A program made the translations under genes and the position numbers. Of a DNA stretch of 6,113 nt, positions 6,020 to 6,113 are shown one piece after another (positions within the stretch are counted from its first letter, which is position 1; each line of letters begins with the position of its first letter). Location of the stretch: positions 1 through 6,113 of the forward strand of contig JAFQPV010000047.1 of NCBI GenBank assembly GCA_017411585.1. Direction: 5' to 3'. A model generated the notes under the pieces. It searched no databases and had not been told where the DNA came from. It worked only from the letters and a program-made list of their open reading frames with translations. Source of the stretch: Clostridia bacterium. GTDB taxonomy: Bacteria; Bacillota; Clostridia; UBA1381; UMGS1253.

Positions 6020-6113
6020 CGAGCTTGAGTACAGACATAAACGCCTCCTGCGGCAGCTCTACGCTGCCCACCTGGCGCATACGCTTTTTACCTTCCTTCT
6101 GCTTTTCAAGCAG
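6012..6113 (-). CDS. lepA: Elongation factor 4 (LepA), C-terminal end, partial
   Basis: Reading from the right edge on the minus strand, the last 33 codons end with TAA at 6014-6012. The peptide runs LLEKQKEGKKRMRQVGSVE and then LPQEAFMSVLKLDE, the conserved C-terminal tail of LepA/EF4, a ribosome-bound GTPase that can back-translocate tRNAs. The KKRMRQVG and PQEAF elements are characteristic. The GTPase and central domains lie outside the window. Its stop codon overlaps the hemW start (ATGAATAA), and lepA-hemW is a conserved neighbourhood in Firmicutes, which supports both calls. Confidence 0.93.
   Translation of the reverse strand: MLEKQKEGKKRMRQVGSVELPQEAFMSVLKLDE

Overview
The window looks like a chromosomal piece of a low-to-moderate GC Gram-positive bacterium, most likely a gut-type member of the Clostridia. 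The reasons are strong GGAGG-type ribosome binding sites, the lepA-hemW gene pair in the Firmicutes order, a single-polypeptide EIICBA sugar phosphotransferase permease, and a secreted protein with a copper amine oxidase N-terminal-type (stalk) domain. Species cannot be named from the sequence. Four complete protein genes and one partial gene are supported, with intergenic signals and what looks like the 5' end of a group II intron at the left edge.

Left edge (1-174): read on the minus strand, bases 133 down to 1 resemble the first part of domain I of a bacterial group IIC intron. It starts directly after a perfect 17-bp terminator hairpin (134-174). Insertion behind a terminator stem is the known target preference of group IIC introns. 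The hairpin sits just downstream of the minus-strand gene at 228-1568, whose terminator it probably is. That gene encodes a 446-residue DUF4832-type protein with a predicted glycoside-hydrolase-like barrel and no signal peptide.

Middle (1569-2643): a divergent intergenic region carries one promoter for the hydrolase-like gene (with a seven-G run in its spacer) and one for a plus-strand gene at 1865-2587. The latter encodes a 240-residue secreted protein: signal peptide, stalk-like domain, and an unassigned C-terminal half. It converges on the sugar permease gene, and a perfect 11-bp hairpin between them can stop transcription from both sides.

Right side (2644-6113, all minus strand): in transcription order these are the last 33 codons of lepA (elongation factor 4), hemW (radical SAM haem chaperone) overlapping lepA by 8 bases, a structured 217-base spacer, and a complete glucose/maltose-type EIICBA permease gene. 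The spacer holds a hairpin with a possible competing fold and a strong U-tailed terminator 69 bases before the permease start. This terminator either ends the lepA-hemW operon or attenuates the permease gene.

No tRNA, rRNA, CRISPR array, insertion sequence or phage gene was seen. No clearly new system is evident. The best leads are the intron-terminator junction, the homopolymer in a promoter spacer, the permease leader, and the unassigned domain of the secreted protein.
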